Assembly: GCA_037783545.1 (NCBI GenBank)
Contig: JBBELK010001477.1
Coordinates: 84,571 to 148,570 of the forward strand
Direction of reading: 5' to 3'
Source: Henricia sp. BOLD:AAB3569
Taxonomy: Eukaryota > Echinodermata > Asteroidea > Spinulosida > Echinasteridae
DNA: 64,000 bases
Position 1 is the first letter of the stretch. Every line of letters begins with the position of its first letter. The translations under genes were made by a program, and so were the position numbers. Under the pieces are notes generated by a model, which ran no database searches, had not been told where the DNA came from, and saw nothing but the letters and a program-made list of their open reading frames with translations. Shown here one piece after another: positions 1 through 12,119 of the stretch.

Positions 1-228
1 GTTATTCCCCTAACCGTGGCTGTTGGGACACCCTGCGCATGCGCCGCGCTGGTGTACATTTGTACGGCCGTTGACTCACCCCAGATTGTGACGGGAATTA
101 GGTCAAAGTGTGTCCCAAATGCCGGCAAATTTGGAAATCAAGGAATTTTCCAACCAACTTCAAATTTTGCATGCTCCAAACTGTATATATTCCGCACTTG
201 TCATGCAAAATTGACAGATTTTCGCTGG
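1..228 (+). repeat. Partial 279-class monomer at the left edge
   Basis: The window opens at monomer position 52 (inside GGTTATTCC), so the first 51 bases of this unit lie outside. It carries the long form of the GC-rich site (TGCGCATGCGCC) and otherwise reads as consensus. The array must therefore continue to the left. Confidence 0.95.
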
Positions 229-3200
229 GAAATGACGGATAAATTTCAGAGTTTAGGGAAAACGGAGCTCGGCTGCGTGGTTATTCCCCTAACCGTGGCT
301 GTTGGGACACCCTGCGCCGCGCTGGTGTACATTTGTACGGCCGTTGACTCACCCCAGATTGTGACGGGAATTAGGTCAAAGTGTGTCCCAAATGCCGGCA
401 AATTTGGAAATCAAGGAATTTTCCAACCAACTTCAAATTTTGCATGCTCCAAACTGTATATATTCCGCACTTGTCATGCAAAATTGACAGATTTTCGCTG
501 GGAAATGACGGAGACATTTCAGAGTTTAGGGAAAACGAAGCTCGGCTGCGTGGTTATTCCCCTAACCGTGGCTGTTGGGACACCCTGCGCATGCGCCGCG
601 CTGGTGTACATTTGTACGGCCGTTGACTCACCCCAGATTGTGACGGGAATTAGGTCAAAGTGTGTCCCAAATGCCGGCAAATTTGGAAATCAAGGAATTT
701 TCCAACCAACTTCAAATTTTGCATGCTCCAAACTGTATATATTCCGCACTTGTCATGCAAAATTGACAGATTTTCGCTGGGAAATGACGGATAAATTTCA
801 GAGTTTAGGGAAAACGGAGCTCGGCTGCGTGGTTATTCCCCTAACCGTGGCTGTTGGGACACCCTGCGCCGCGCTGGTGTACATTTGTACGGCCGTTGAC
901 TCACCCCAGATTGTGACGGGAATTAGGTCAAAGTGTGTCCCAAATGCCGGCAAATTTGGAAATCAAGGAATTTTCCAACCAACTTCAAATTTTGCATGCT
1001 CCAAACTGTATATATTCCGCACTTGTCATGCAAAATTGATAGATTTTCGCTAGGAAATGACGGAGAAATTTCAGAGTTTAGGGAAAACGGAGCTCGGCTG
1101 CGTGGTTATTCCCCTAACCGTGGCTGTTGGGACACCCTGCGCCGCGCTGGTGTACATTTGTACGGCCGTTGACTCACCCCAGATTGTGACGGGAATTAGG
1201 TCAAAGTGTGTCCCAAATGCCGGCAAATTTGGAAATCAAGGAATTTTCCAACCAACTTCAAATTTTGCATGCTCCAAACTGTATATATTCCGCACTTGTC
1301 ATGCAAAATTGATAGATTTTCGCTGGGAAATGACGGAGAAATTTCAGAGTTTAGGGAAAACGGAGCTCGGCTGCGTGGTTATTCCCCTAACCGTGGCTGT
1401 TGGGACACCCTGCGCCGCGCTGGTGTACATTTGTACGGCCGTTGACTCACCCCAGATTGTGACGGGAATTAGGTCAAAGTGTGTCCCAAATGCCGGCAAA
1501 TTTGGAAATCAAGGAATTTTCCAACCAACTTCAAATTTTGCATGCTCCAAACTGTATATATTCCGCACTTGTCATGCAAAATTGATAGATTTTCGCTGGG
1601 AAATGACGGAGAAATTTCAGAGTTTAGGGAAAACGGAGCTCGGCTGCGTGGTTATTCCCCTAACCGTGGCTGTTGGGACACCCTGCGCCGCGCTGGTGTA
1701 CATTTGTACGGCCGTTGACTCACCCCAGATTGTGACGGGAATTAGGTCAAAGTGTGTCCCAAATGCCGGCAAATTTGGAAATCAAGGAATTTTCCAACCA
1801 ACTTCAAATTTTGCATGCTCCAAACTGTATATATTCCGCACTTGTCATGCAAAATTGACAGATTTTCGCTGGCAAATGACGGATAAATTTCAGAGTTTAG
1901 GGAAAACGGAGCTCGGCTGCGTGGTTATTCCCCTAACCGTGGCTGTTGGGACACCCTGCGCCGCGCTGGTTGTCATTTGTACGGCCGTTGACTCACCCCA
2001 GATTGTGACGGGAATTAGGTCAAAGTGTGTCCCAAATGCCGGCAAATTTGGAAATCAAGGAATTTTCCAACCAACTTCAAATTTTGCATGCTCCAAACTG
2101 TATATATTCCGCACTTGTCATGCAAAATTGACAGATTTTCGCTGGGAAATGACGGAGACATTTCAGAGTTTAGGGAAAACGAAGCTCGGCTGCGTGGTTA
2201 TTCCCCTAACCGTGGCTGTTGGGACACCCTGCGCATGCGCCGCGCTGGTGTACATTTGTACGGCCGTTGACTCACCCCAGATTGTGACGGGAATTAGGTC
2301 AAAGTGTGTCCTAAATGCCGGCAAATTTGGAAATCAAGGAATTTTCCAACCAACTTCAAATTTTGCATGCTCCAAACTGTATATATTCCGCACTTGTCAT
2401 GCAAAATTGACAGATTTTCGATGGGAAATGACGGATAAATTTCAGAGTTTAGGGAAAACGGAGCTCGGCTGCGTGGTTATTCCCCTAACCGTGGCTGTTG
2501 GGACACCCTGCGCCGCGCTGGTGTACATTTGTACGGCCGTTGACTCACCCCAGATTGTGACGGGAATTAGGTCAAAGTGTGTCCCAAATGCCGGCAAATT
2601 TGGAAATCAAGGAATTTTCCAACCAACTTCAAATTTTGCATGCTCCAAACTGTATATATTCCGCACTTGTCATGCAAAATTGATAGATTTTCGCTGGGAA
2701 ATGACGGAGAAATTTCAGAGTTTAGGGAAAACGGAGCTCGGCTGCGTGGTTATTCCCCTAACCGTGGCTGTTGGGACACCCTGCGCCGCGCTGGTGTACA
2801 TTTGTACGGCCGTTGACTCACCCCAGATTGTGACGGGAATTAGGTCAAAGTGTGTCCCAAATGCCGGCAAATTTGGAAATCAAGGAATTTTCCAACCAAC
2901 TTCAAATTTTGCATGCTCCAAACTGTATATATTCCGCACTTGTCATGCAAAATTGACAGATTTTCGCTGGGAAATGACGGAGACATTTCAGAGTTTAGGG
3001 AAAACGAAGCTCGGCTGCGTGGTTATTCCCCTAACCGTGGCTGTTGGGACACCCTGCGCATGCGCCGCGCTGGTGTACATTTGTACGGCCGTTGACTCAC
3101 CCCAGATTGTGACGGGAATTAGGTCAAAGTGTGTCCCAAATGCCGGCAAATTTGGAAATCAAGGAATTTTCCAACCAACTTCAAATTTTGCATGCTCCAA

Positions 3201-5752
3201 ACTGTATATATTCCGCACTTGTCATGCAAAATTGACAGATTTTCGCTGGGAAATGAAGGAGAAATTTCAGAGTTTAGGGAAAACGGAGCTCGGCTGCGTG
3301 GTTATTCCCCTAACCGTGGCTGTTGGGACACCCTGCGCATGCGCCGCGCTGGTGTACATTTGTACGGCGGTTGACTCACCCCAGATTGTGACGGGAATTA
3401 GGTCAAAGTGTGTCCCAAATGCCGGCAAATTTGGAAATCAAGGAATTGTCCAACCAACTTCAAATTTCGCATGCTCCAAACTGTATATATTCCGCACTTG
3501 TCATGCAAAATTGACAGATTTTCGCTGGGAAATGACGGAGACATTTCAGAGTTTAGGGAAAACGGAGCTCGGCTGCGTGGTTATTCCCCTAACCGTGGCT
3601 GTTGGGACACCATGCGCATGCGCCGCGCTGGTGTACATTTGTACGGCCGTTGACTCAACCCAGATTGTGACGGGAATTAGGTCAAAGTGTGTCCCAAATG
3701 CCGGCAAATTTGGAAATCAAGGAATTTTCCAACCAACTTCAAATTTTGCATGCTCCAAACTGTATATATTCCGCACTTGTCATGCAAAATTGACAGATTT
3801 TCGCTGGGAAATGACGGATAAATTTCAGAGTTTAGGGAAAACGGAGCTCGGCTGCGTGGTTATTCCCCTAACCGTGGCTGTTGGGACACCCTGCGCCGCG
3901 CTGGTGTACATTTGTACGGCCGTTGACTCACCCCAGATTGTGACGGGAATTAGGTCAAAGTGTGTCCCAAATGCCGGCAAATTTGGAAATCAAGGAATTT
4001 TCCAACCAACTTCAAATTTTGCATGCTCCAAACTGTATATATTCCGCACTTGTCATGCAAAATTGACAGATTTTCGCTGGGAAATGACGGAGACATTTCA
4101 GAGTTTAGGGAAAACGAAGCTCGGCTGCGTGGTTATTCCCCTAACCGTGGCTGTTTGGGACACCCTGCGCATGCGCCGCGCTGGTGTACATTTGTACGGC
4201 CGTTGACTCACCCCAGATTGTGACGGGAATTAGGTCAAAGTGTGTCCCAAATGCCGGCAAATTTGGAAATCAAGGAATTTTCCAACCAACTTCAAATTTT
4301 GCATGCTCCAAACTGTATATATTCCGCACTTGTCATGCAAAATTGACAGATTTTCGCTGGGGAAATGACGGAGACATTTCAGAGTTTAGGGAAAACGGAG
4401 CTCGGCTGCGTGGTTATTCCCCTAACCGTGGCTGTTGGGACACCATGCGCATGCGCCGCGCTGGTGTACATTTGTACGGCCGTTGACTCACCCCAGATTG
4501 TGACGGGAATTAGGTCAAAGTGTGTCCCAAATGCCGGCAAATTTGGAAATCAAGGAATTTTCCAACCAACTTCAAATTTTGCATGCTCCAAACTGTATAT
4601 ATTCCGCACTTGTCATGCAAAATTGACAGATTTTCGCTGGGAAATGACGGAGACATTTCAGAGTTTAGGGAAAACGAAGCTCGGCTGCGTGGTTATTCCC
4701 CTAACCGTGGCTGTTGGGACACCCTGCGCATGCGCCGCGCTGGTGTACATTTGTACGGCCGTTGACTCACCCCAGATTGTGACGGGAATTAGGTCAAAGT
4801 GTGTCCCAAATGCCGGCAAATTTGGAAATCAAGGAATTTTCCAACCAACTTCAAATTTTGCATGCTCCAAACTGTATATATTCCGCACTTGTCATGCAAA
4901 ATTGACAGATTTTCGCTGGGAAATGACGGAGACATTTCAGAGTTTAGGGAAAACGGAGCTCGGCTGCGTGGTTATTCCCCTAACCGTGGCTGTTGGGACA
5001 CCATGCGCATGCGCCGCGCTGGTGTACATTTGTACGGCCGTTGACTCAACCCAGATTGTGACGGGAATTAGGTCAAAGTGTGTCCCAAATGCCGGCAAAT
5101 TTGGAAATCAAGGAATTTTCCAACCAACTTCAAATTTTGCATGCTCCAAACTGTATATATTCCGCACTTGTCATGCAAAATTGACAGATTTTCGCTGGGA
5201 AATGACGGAGAAATTTCAGAGTTTTAGGGAAAACGGAGCTCGGCTGCGTGGTTATTCCCCTAACCGTGGCTGTTGGGACACCCTGCGCCGCGCTGGTGTA
5301 CATTTGTACGGCCGTTGACTCACCCCAGATTGTGACGGGAATTAGGTCAAAGTGTGTCCCAAATGCCGGCAAATTTGGAAATCAAGGAATTTTCCAACCA
5401 ACTTCAAATTTTGCATGCTCCAAACTGTATATATTTCGCACTTGTCATGCAAAATTGACAGATTTTCGCTGGGAAATGACGGAGAAATTTCAGAGTTTAG
5501 GGGAAAACGGAGCTCGGCTGCGTGGTTATTCCCCTAACCGTGGCTGTTGGGACACCCTGCGCATGCGCCGCGCTGGTGTACATTTGTACGGCCGTTGACT
5601 CACCCCAGATTGTGACGGGAATTAGGTCAAAGTGTGTCCCAAATGCCGGCAAATTTGGAAATCAAGGAATTTTCCAACCAACTTCAAATTTTGCATGCTC
5701 CAAACTGTATATATTCCGCACTTGTCATGCAAAATTGACAGATTTTCGCTAG
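229..5752 (+). repeat. Zone A block 1: 20 monomers, including a run of five 273-bp units
   Basis: The block ends in a TAG-bearing monomer. Monomers at 781-1053, 1054-1326 and 1327-1599 all carry GATAGATT and look like a tandem triplication of one 273-bp unit. With 1600-1872 and 1873-2145 they make five short units in a row, the longest such run in the window. At 4081-4640 and 4641-5198 the pair ACGAAGC-type then CACCATGCGC-type occurs twice without the TACGGCGG/AATTGTCC monomer that separates them elsewhere (for example 3250-3528), which indicates deletion of that unit followed by duplication of the pair. The last five monomers contain several single-base insertions. Confidence 0.85.
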
Positions 5753-6026
5753 GAAATGACGGAGAAATTTCAGAGTTTAGGGGAAAACGGAGCTCGGCTG
5801 CGTGGTTATTCCCCTAACCGTGGCTGTTGGGACACCCTGCGCCGCGCTGGTGTACATTTGTACGGCCGTTGACTCACCCCAGATTGTGACGGGAATTAGG
5901 TCAAAGTGTGTCCCAAATGCCGGCAAATTTGGAAATCAAGGAATTTTCCAACCAACTTCAAATTTTGCATGCTCCAAACTGTATATATTCCGCACTTGTC
6001 ATGCAAAATTGACAGATTTTCGCTGG
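5753..6026 (+). repeat. 273-class monomer following a TAG unit (one-base insertion)
   Basis: A single short-form monomer, 274 bp long because of an extra G in TTTAGGGG near 5780-5783. It links the end of block 1 to the duplicated five-monomer modules. It should not be confused with the true 274-bp class of zone C, which has a different deletion. Confidence 0.85.
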
Positions 6027-7423
6027 GAAATGACGGAGACATTTCAGAGTTTAGGGAAAACGAAGCTCGGCTGCGTGGTTATTCCCCTAACCGTGGCTGT
6101 TGGGACACCCTGCGCATGCGCCGCGCTGGTGTACATTTGTACGGCCGTTGACTCACCCCAGATTGTGACGGGAATTAGGTCAAAGTGTGTCCCAAATGCC
6201 GGCAAATTTGGAAATCAAGGAATTTTCCTACCAACTTCAAATTTTGCATGCTCCAAACTGTATATATTCCGCACTTGTCATGCAAAATTGACAGATTTTC
6301 GCTGGGAAATGACGGAGAAATTTCAGAGTTTAGGGAAAACGGAGCTCGGCTGCGTGGTTATTCCCCTAACCGTGGCTGTTGGGACACCCTGCGCATGCGC
6401 CGCGCTGGTGTACATTTGTACGGCGGTTGACTCACCCCAGATTGTGACGGGAATTAGGTCAAAGTGTGTCCCAAATGCCGGCAAATTTGGAAATCAAGGA
6501 ATTGTCCAACCAACTTCAAATTTTGCATGCTCCAAACTGTATATATTCCGCACTTGTCATGCAAAATTGACAGATTTTCGCTGGGAAATGACGGAGACAT
6601 TTCAGAGTTTAGGGAAAACGGAGCTCGGCTGCGTGGTTATTCCCCCTAACCGTGGCTGTTGGGACACCATGCGCATGCGCCGCGCTGGTGTACATTTGTA
6701 CGGCCGTTGACTCAACCCAGATTGTGACGGGAATTAGGTCAAAGTGTGTCCCAAATGCCGGCAAATTTGGAAATCAAGGAATTTTCCAACCAACTTCAAA
6801 TTTTGCATGCTCCAAACTGTATATATTCCGCACTTGTCATGCAAAATTGACAGATTTTCGCTGGGAAATGACGGAGAAATTTCAGAGTTTAGGGAAAACG
6901 GAGCTCGGCTGCGTGGTTATTCCCCTAACCGTGGCTGTTGGGACACCCTGCGCCGCGCTGGTGTACATTTGTACGGCCGTTGACCTCACCCCAGATTGTG
7001 ACGGGAATTAGGTCAAAGTGTGTCCCAAATGCCGGCAAATTTGGAAATCAAGGAATTTTCCAACCAACTTCAAATTTTGCATGCTCCAAACTGTATATAT
7101 TTCGCACTTGTCATGCAAAATTGACAGATTTTCGCTGGGAAATGACGGGAGAAATTTCAGAGTTTAGGGAAAACGGAGCTCGGCTGCGTGGTTATTCCCC
7201 TAACCGTGGCTGTTGGGACACCCTGCGCATGCGCCGCGCTGGTGTACATTTGTACGGCCGTTGACTCACCCCAGATTGTGACGGGAATTAGGTCAAAGTG
7301 TGTCCCAAATGCCGGCAAATTTGGAAATCAAGGAATTTTCCAACCAACTCAACTTCAAATTTTGCATGCTCCAAACTGTATATATTCCGCACTTGTCATG
7401 CAAAATTGACAGATTTTCGCTGG
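6027..7423 (+). repeat. Zone A five-monomer module, copy 1
   Basis: The order is ACGAAGC-type with TTTTCCTACC, TACGGCGG/AATTGTCC, GAGACA/CACCATGCGC with GACTCAACCC, 273-class with TATTTCGC, 279-class ending TGG. It is followed directly by a second copy. It is 1397 bp against a nominal 1389 bp because it carries an extra C at 6642-6646, an extra C at 6984-6985, an extra G at 7147-7149 and a tandem duplication of CAACT at 7345-7354. Confidence 0.85.
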
Positions 7424-8813
7424 GAAATGACGGAGACATTTCAGAGTTTAGGGAAAACGAAGCTCGGCTGCGTGGTTATTCCCCTAACCGTGGCTGTTGG
7501 GACACCCTGCGCATGCGCCGCGCTGGTGTACATTTGTACGGCCGTTGACTCACCCCAGATTGTGACGGGAATTAGGTCAAAGTGTGTCCCAAATGCCGGC
7601 AAATTTGGAAATCAAGGAATTTTCCTACCAACTTCAAATTTTGCATGCTCCAAACTGTATATATTCCGCACTTGTCATGCAAAATTGACAGATTTTCGCT
7701 GGGAAATGACGGAGAAATTTCAGAGTTTAGGGAAAACGGAGCTCGGCTGCGTGGTTATTCCCCTAACCGTGGCTGTTGGGACACCCTGCGCATGCGCCGC
7801 GCTGGTGTACATTTGTACGGCGGTTGACTCACCCCAGATTGTGACGGGAATTAGGTCAAAGTGTGTCCCAAATGCCGGCAAATTTGGAAATCAAGGAATT
7901 GTCCAACCAACTTCAAATTTTGCATGCTCCAAACTGTATATATTCCGCACTTGTCATGCAAAATTGACAGATTTTCGCTGGGAAATGACGGAGACATTTC
8001 AGAGTTTAGGGAAAACGGAGCTCGGCTGCGTGGTTATTCCCCTAACCGTGGCTGTTGGGACACCATGCGCATGCGCCGCGCTGGTGTACATTTGTACGGC
8101 CGTTGACTCAACCCAGATTGTGACGGGAATTAGGTCAAAGTGTGTCCCAAATGCCGGCAAATTTGGAAATCAAGGAATTTTCCAACCAACTTCAAATTTT
8201 GCATGCTCCAAACTGTATATATTCCGCACTTGTCATGCAAAATTGACAGATTTTCGCTGGGAAATGACGGATAAATTTCAGAGTTTAGGGAAAACGGAGC
8301 TCGGCTGCGTGGTTATTCCCCTAACCGTGGCTGTTGGGACACCCTGCGCCGCGCTGGTGTACATTTGTACGGCCGTTGACTCACCCCAGATTGTGACGGG
8401 AATTAGGTCAAAGTGTGTCCCAAATGCCGGCAAATTTGGAAATCAAGGAATTTTCCAACCAACTTCAAATTTTGCATGCTCCAAACTGTATATATTTCGC
8501 ACTTGTCATGCAAAATTGACAGATTTTCGCTGGGAAATGACGGAGAAATTTCAGAGTTTAGGGAAAACGGAGCTCGGCTGCGTGGTTATTCCCCTAACCG
8601 TGGCTGTTGGGACACCCTGCGCATGCGCCGCGCTGGTGTACATTTGTACGGCCGTTGACTCACCCCAGATTGTGACGGGAATTAGGTCAAAGTGTGTCCC
8701 AAATGCCGGCAAATTTGGAAATCAAGGAATTTTCCAACCAACTTCAAATTTTTGCATGCTCCAAACTGTATATATTCCGCACTTGTCATGCAAAATTGAC
8801 AGATTTTCGCTAG
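7424..8813 (+). repeat. Zone A five-monomer module, copy 2
   Basis: It has the same marker order as the preceding module, including the shared private variant TTTTCCTACC in its first monomer, so the two are a recent tandem duplication. It differs by GATAAATTTC in the fourth monomer and by ending in TAG (8811-8813). One extra T (8749-8753) makes it 1390 bp. Confidence 0.85.
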
Positions 8814-11800
8814 GAAATGACGGAGAAATTTCAGAGTTTAGGGAAAACGGAGCTCGGCTGCGTGGTTATTCCCCTAACCGTGGCTGTTGGGACACCCTGC
8901 GCCGCGCTGGTGTACATTTGTACGGCCGTTGACTCACCCCAGATTGTGACGGGAATTAGGTCAAAGTGTGTCCCAAATGCCGGCAAATTTGGAAATCAAG
9001 GAATTTTCCAACCAACTTCAAATTTTGCATGCTCCAAACTGTATATATTCCGCACTTGTCATGCAAAATTGATAGATTTTCGCTGGGAAATGACGGAGAA
9101 ATTTCAGAGTTTAGGGAAAACGGAGCTCGGCTGCGTGGTTATTCCCCTAACCGTGGCTGTTGGGACACCCTGCGCCGCGCTGGTGTACATTTGTACGGCC
9201 GTTGACTCACCCCAGATTGTGACGGGAATTAGGTCAAAGTGTGTCCCAAATGCCGGCAAATTTGGAAATCAAGGAATTTTCCAACCAACTTCAAATTTTG
9301 CATGCTCCAAACTGTATATATTCCGCACTTGTCATGCAAAATTGACAGATTTTCGCTGGGAAATGACGGATAAATTTCAGAGTTTAGGGGAAAACGGAGC
9401 TCGGCTGCGTGGTTATTCCCCTAACCGTGGCTGTTGGGACACCCTGCGCCGCGCTGGTGTACATTTGTACGGCCGTTGACTCACCCCAGATTGTGACGGG
9501 AATTAGGTCAAAGTGTGTCCCAAATGCCGGCAAATTTGGAAATCAAGGAATTTTCCAACCAACTTCAAATTTTGCATGCTCCAAACTGTATATATTCCGC
9601 ACTTGTCATGCAAAATTGACAGATTTTCGCTGGGAAATGACGGAGACATTTCAGAGTTTAGGGAAAACGAAGCTCGGCTGCGTGGTTATTCCCCTAACCG
9701 TGGCTGTTGGGACACCCTGCGCATGCGCCGCGCTGGTGTACATTTGTACGGCCGTTGACTCACCCCAGATTGTGACGGGAATTAGGTCAAAGTGTGTCCC
9801 AAATGCCGGCAAATTTGGAAATCAAGGAATTTTCCAACCAACTTCAAATTTTGCATGCTCCAAACTGTATATATTCCGCACTTGTCATGCAAAATTGACA
9901 GATTTTCGCTGGGAAATGACGGATAAATTTCAGAGTTTAGGGAAAACGGAGCTCGGCTGCGTGGTTATTCCCCTAACCGTGGCTGTTGGGACACCCTGCG
10001 CCGCGCTGGTGTACATTTGTACGGCCGTTGACTCACCCCAGATTGTGACGGGAATTAGGTCAAAGTGTGTCCCAAATGCCGGCAAATTTGGAAATCAAGG
10101 AATTTTCCAACCAACTTCAAATTTTGCATGCTCCAAACTGTATATATTCCGCACTTGTCATGCAAAATTGATAGATTTTCGCTGGGAAATGACGGAGAAA
10201 TTTCAGAGTTTAGGGAAAACGGAGCTCGGCTGCGTGGTTATTCCCCTAACCGTGGCTGTTGGGACACCCTGCGCCGCGCTGGTGTACATTTGTACGGCCG
10301 TTGACTCACCCCAGATTGTGACGGGAATTAGGTCAAAGTGTGTCCCAAATGCCGGCAAATTTGGAAATCAAGGAATTTTCCAACCAACTTCAAATTTTGC
10401 ATGCTCCAAACTGTATATATTCCGCACTTGTCATGCAAAATTGACAGATTTTCGCTGGGAAATGACGGATAAATTTCAGAGTTTAGGGAAAACGGAGCTC
10501 GGCTGCGTGGTTATTCCCCTAACCGTGGCTGTTGGGACACCCTGCGCCGCGCTGGTGTACATTTGTACGGCCGTTGACTCACCCCAGATTGTGACGGGAA
10601 TTAGGTCAAAGTGTGTCCCAAATGCCGGCAAATTTGGAAATCAAGGAATTTTCCAACCAACTTCAAATTTTGCATGCTCCAAACTGTATATATTCCGCAC
10701 TTGTCATGCAAAATTGACAGATTTTCGCTGGGAAATGACGGAGACATTTCAGAGTTTAGGGAAAACGAAGCTCGGCTGCGTGGTTATTCCCTAACCGTGG
10801 CAGTTGGGACACCCTGCGCATGCGCCGCGCTGGTGTACATTGGTACGGCCGTTGACTCACCCCAGATTGTGACGGGAATTAGGTCAAAGTGTGTCCCAAA
10901 TGCCGGCAAATTTGGAAATCAAGGAATTTTCCAACCAACTTCAAATTTTGCATGCTCCAAACTGTATATATTCCGCACTTGTCATGCAAAATTGACAGAT
11001 TTTCGCTGGGAAATGACAGAGAAATTTCAGAGTTTAGGGAAAACGGAGCTCGGCTGCGTGGTTATTCCCCTAACCGTGGCTGTTGGGACACCCTGCGCAT
11101 GCGCCGCGCTGGTGTACATTTGTACGGCGGTTGACTCACCCCAGATTGTGACGGGAATTAGGTCAAAGTGTGTCCCAAATGCCGGCAAATTTGGAAATCA
11201 AGGAATTGTCCAACCAACTTCAAATTTTGCATGCTCCAAACTGTATATATTCCGCACTTGTCATGCAAAATTTACAGATTTTCGCTGGGAAATGACGGAG
11301 ACATTTCAGAGTTTAGGGAAAACGGAGCTCGGCTGCGTGGTTATTCCCCTAACCGTGGCTGTTGGGACACCATGCGCATGCGCCGCGCTGGTGTACATTT
11401 GTACGGCCGTTGACTCAACCCAGATTGTGACGGGAATTAGGTCAAAGTGTGTCCCAAATGCCGGCAAATTTGGAAATCAAGGAATTTTCCAACCAACTTC
11501 AAATTTTGCATGCTCCAAACTGTATATATTCCGCACTTGTCATGCAAAATTGACAGATTTTCGCTGGGAAATGACGGAGAAATTTCAGAGTTTAGGGAAA
11601 ACGGAGCTCGGCTGCGTGGTTATTCCCCTAACCGTGGCTGTTGGGACACCCTGCGCCGCGCTGGTGTACATTTGTACGGCCGTTGACTCACCCCAGATTG
11701 TGACGGGAATTAGGTCAAAGTGTGTCCCAAATGCCGGCAAATTTGGAAATCAAGGAATTTTCCAACCAACTTCAAATTTTGCATGCTCCAAACTGTATAT

Positions 11801-12119
11801 ATTTCGCACTTGTCATGCAAAATTGACAGATTTTCGCTGGGAAATGACGGAGAAATTTCAGAGTTTAGGGAAAACGGAGCTCGGCTGCGTGGTTATTCCC
11901 CTAACCGTGGCTGTTGGGACACCCTGCGCATGCGCCGCGCTGGTGTACATTTGTACGGCCGTTGACTCACCCCAGATTGTGACGGGAATTAGGTCAAAGT
12001 GTGTCCCAAATGCCGGCAAATTTGGAAATCAAGGAATTTTCCAACCAACTTCAAATTTTGCATGCTCCAAACTGTATATATTCCGCACTTGTCATGCAAA
12101 ATTGACAGATTTTCGCTAG
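8814..12119 (+). repeat. Zone A block: 12 monomers ending in TAG
   Basis: It starts with 273-bp units (GATAGATT variants at 8814-9086 and 9913-10185) alternating with GATAAATTTC units, and ends with the five-monomer module at 10732-12119. The module's first monomer has a one-base C loss (TTATTCCCTAACC, 10789-10791) and private changes GCAGTTGGG and CATTGGTAC. GCAGTTGGG recurs at about 13840, linking it to the next block. Confidence 0.85.

Noticed and set aside
241-260. TTTAGGG in each monomer as plant-type telomeric repeat
   Set aside because: Only a single TTTAGGG per 279 bp, never in tandem; chance match.
381-626. Recurring 79-81 codon ORFs, one per monomer
   Set aside because: Second open frame of the same repeat, starting at a GTG and ending at the TGA in GTTGACTC. 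Present in every monomer by construction.
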